Assembly (NCBI GenBank): GCA_030740415.1
Contig: JASLXI010000080.1
Location: 1-5,370 of the forward strand
Direction of reading: 5' to 3'
DNA: 5,370 nt
From: Dehalococcoidia bacterium
GTDB taxonomy: Bacteria > Chloroflexota > Dehalococcoidia > UBA2985
The notes under the pieces: model-generated
What the model saw: the letters and a program-made list of their open reading frames with translations, nothing else
The model's database searches: none
What the model was told of the DNA's origin: nothing
Shown here: positions 4,664 through 5,370 of the stretch, one piece after another
How the letters are laid out: each line of letters begins with the position of its first letter
Position numbering within the stretch: position 1 is the first letter of the stretch
Position numbers and translations under genes: made by a program

Positions 4664-4873
4664 CTTCTGAGGTTCATGCAGGGTAATGGAGTCTAACGCC
4701 TGGGAGTCCCTTGGGGGATTAGGTACAATCGGGGGACAGGGAGATACATCCCACCCCCTTACCTCACAACAGCCTTATAAGCCCCAGTAGCATTTTCGCT
4801 ATTCACCAGTTAGCCCCGTAGCCCTAGCTACTACCAGCCACGCCTAAAGGCACCATCCCCTCCTCCTGCCCCC
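4664..4873. other. Intergenic stretch upstream of the collagen-like gene
   Basis: No gene is seen here. There is a small perfect hairpin GTAGC-CCTA-GCTAC at 4818-4831. No hairpin followed by a T-run was found after the TAA at 4663. The last 50 bases are pyrimidine-rich and resemble the region upstream of the zinc-ribbon gene. Confidence 0.5.
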
Positions 4874-4896
4874 TAGGCTATACTGTCCCTGGAGGT
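4874..4896 (+). promoter_or_regulatory. Candidate -10 box and ribosome site of the collagen-like gene
   Basis: TATACT at 4879-4884 lies in TAGGCTATACTG, shared with the zinc-ribbon promoter. A strong Shine-Dalgarno GGAGGT at 4891-4896 sits six bases before the ATG at 4903. If TATACT is the -10 box the leader is only about 12 bases. No -35 match is seen at the expected distance. Confidence 0.5.
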
Positions 4897-4902
4897 AGGT
4901 TC

Positions 4903-5370
4903 ATGCTCGCAAGAATGAGACGAAGATCTGTATTGGTACTTAGCTGTGCGCTGCTCGTGTTGGGAGCTGGCGCGTGTTCTGGAACCCAAGGGTTAAAAGG
5001 GGAAATTGGGCCGATAGGGCCACAAGGTGATGCGGGACTTCAAGGTGAACAAGGGCCCAGCGGAGCTGCGGGTTCACAGGGGCCGCAAGGAGAGCCCGGA
5101 GAGGCCGGTCCGCCAGGTGCGCAAGGTGATGCGGGACTCCAGGGAGAACAAGGGGAGACTGGAGAGACCGGCCCCCAAGGTCCGCAAGGTGATGCGGGAC
5201 TCCAAGGAGAACAAGGAGTGCCTGGAGAGACCGGCCCCCAAGGTCCGCAAGGTGACGTCCAGGGACTCCAGGGAGAACAAGGGGAGCCTGGAGAGGCCGG
5301 TCCCCAAGGTGCGAAAGGTGATGCGGGACTCCAGGGAGAACAAGGGGAGACTGGAGAGACCGGCCCCCAA
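4903..5370 (+). CDS. Collagen-like Gly-X-Y repeat lipoprotein (3' end outside window)
   Basis: The 156 visible codons are open to the window edge. Residues 1-24 form a signal peptide: basic start (MLARMRRRS), hydrophobic core (VLVLSCALLVLGAGA) and Cys25, a likely lipidation site; its -3 residue is Ala instead of the usual Leu, so lipidation is probable rather than certain. From Gly27 the protein is almost pure Gly-X-Y, about 43 triplets. A unit of seven triplets (GDA GLQ GEQ GEx GEx GPQ GPQ) repeats every 63 bases from residue 75. Y positions are mostly Gln; Glu is frequent at X, giving an acidic, low-Pro collagen. The register breaks once, at residues 117-120 (GDVQ). Bacterial collagen-like proteins form surface triple helices, often as stalks or adhesins carrying a terminal head domain; that part is not in view. 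The ATG at 4903 is fixed by GGAGGT. It is the first gene of a plus-strand unit. Confidence 0.88.
   Translation, partial: MLARMRRRSVLVLSCALLVLGAGACSGTQGLKGEIGPIGPQGDAGLQGEQGPSGAAGSQGPQGEPGEAGPPGAQGDAGLQGEQGETGETGPQGPQGDAGLQGEQGVPGETGPQGPQGDVQGLQGEQGEPGEAGPQGAKGDAGLQGEQGETGETGPQ
5125..5370 (+). repeat. 63-bp tandem repeat encoding 21-residue collagen units
   Basis: Units begin at 5125, 5188, 5251 and 5317, each with GGTGA followed by CTCCAGG- or CTCCAAGG-type sequence. Spacing is 63, 63 and 66 bases; the extra three come from a local change at 5251-5262. An earlier, longer unit begins at 5026 (99 bases). Near-identity at DNA level, including synonymous sites, points to recent expansion. Confidence 0.85.

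Noticed and set aside
5074..5370. Minus-strand repetitive frame (LSSLPLFSLES units)
   Set aside because: It is the antisense of the collagen-like repeats and is open only because the repeat unit length is a multiple of three.

Overview
The window looks bacterial. The evidence is Shine-Dalgarno sequences ahead of several starts, sigma70-like promoter boxes, the edge of an IS3-family insertion sequence, and bacterial lipoprotein and enzyme families. Base composition is moderately GC-rich. The lineage cannot be fixed from this sequence. A Chloroflexota-like genome would fit the mix of genes, but that is only a weak guess. The gene density is low and several genes are broken or partial, so this reads as an accessory region shaped by insertion and decay.

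Layout. At 1-105 (minus) lies the end of an IS3-family element: its terminal repeat, a 9-bp-stem hairpin, and the first codons of OrfA, whose start codon appears to have changed to ATC. At 168-941 (minus) is an intact short-chain dehydrogenase of the 3-hydroxybutyrate dehydrogenase type with an unusual substrate pocket. From 942 to 1255 there is no convincing gene. At 1256-1544 and 1610-2107 (both minus) are two copies of a zinc-ribbon gene that share a 72-bp promoter and 5' end (65 of 72 bases identical). The upstream copy in the reading direction (1610-2055) is a zinc ribbon plus four membrane segments broken by one frameshift. The other copy keeps only the first half of the ribbon. At 2199-2277 is a dense cluster of seven TTGAACG/CGTTCAA heptamers with no recognised function. 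At 2456-2534 is a remnant resembling a nucleoside 2-deoxyribosyltransferase, abutting the 3' end of an intact M20-family metallopeptidase (2535-3908, minus) that has a clear promoter with a direct-repeat candidate operator. At 3975-4663 (plus) is a string of coding fragments in three successive frames: a winged-helix domain, a short linker, and an unidentified 106-codon or longer segment. At 4903 to the window edge (plus) begins a predicted lipoprotein made of collagen-like Gly-X-Y repeats with a 63-bp tandem unit.

Functional links between genes are slight. The dehydrogenase and the peptidase look like ordinary catabolic enzymes with their own signals. The zinc-ribbon genes and the collagen-like lipoprotein gene share the element TAGGCTATACTG just before the start region, so they may share a promoter class. 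I see no complete, clearly new multi-gene system. The most interesting unexplained structure is the heptamer cluster, followed by the duplicated zinc-ribbon leaders and the frameshifted winged-helix locus.
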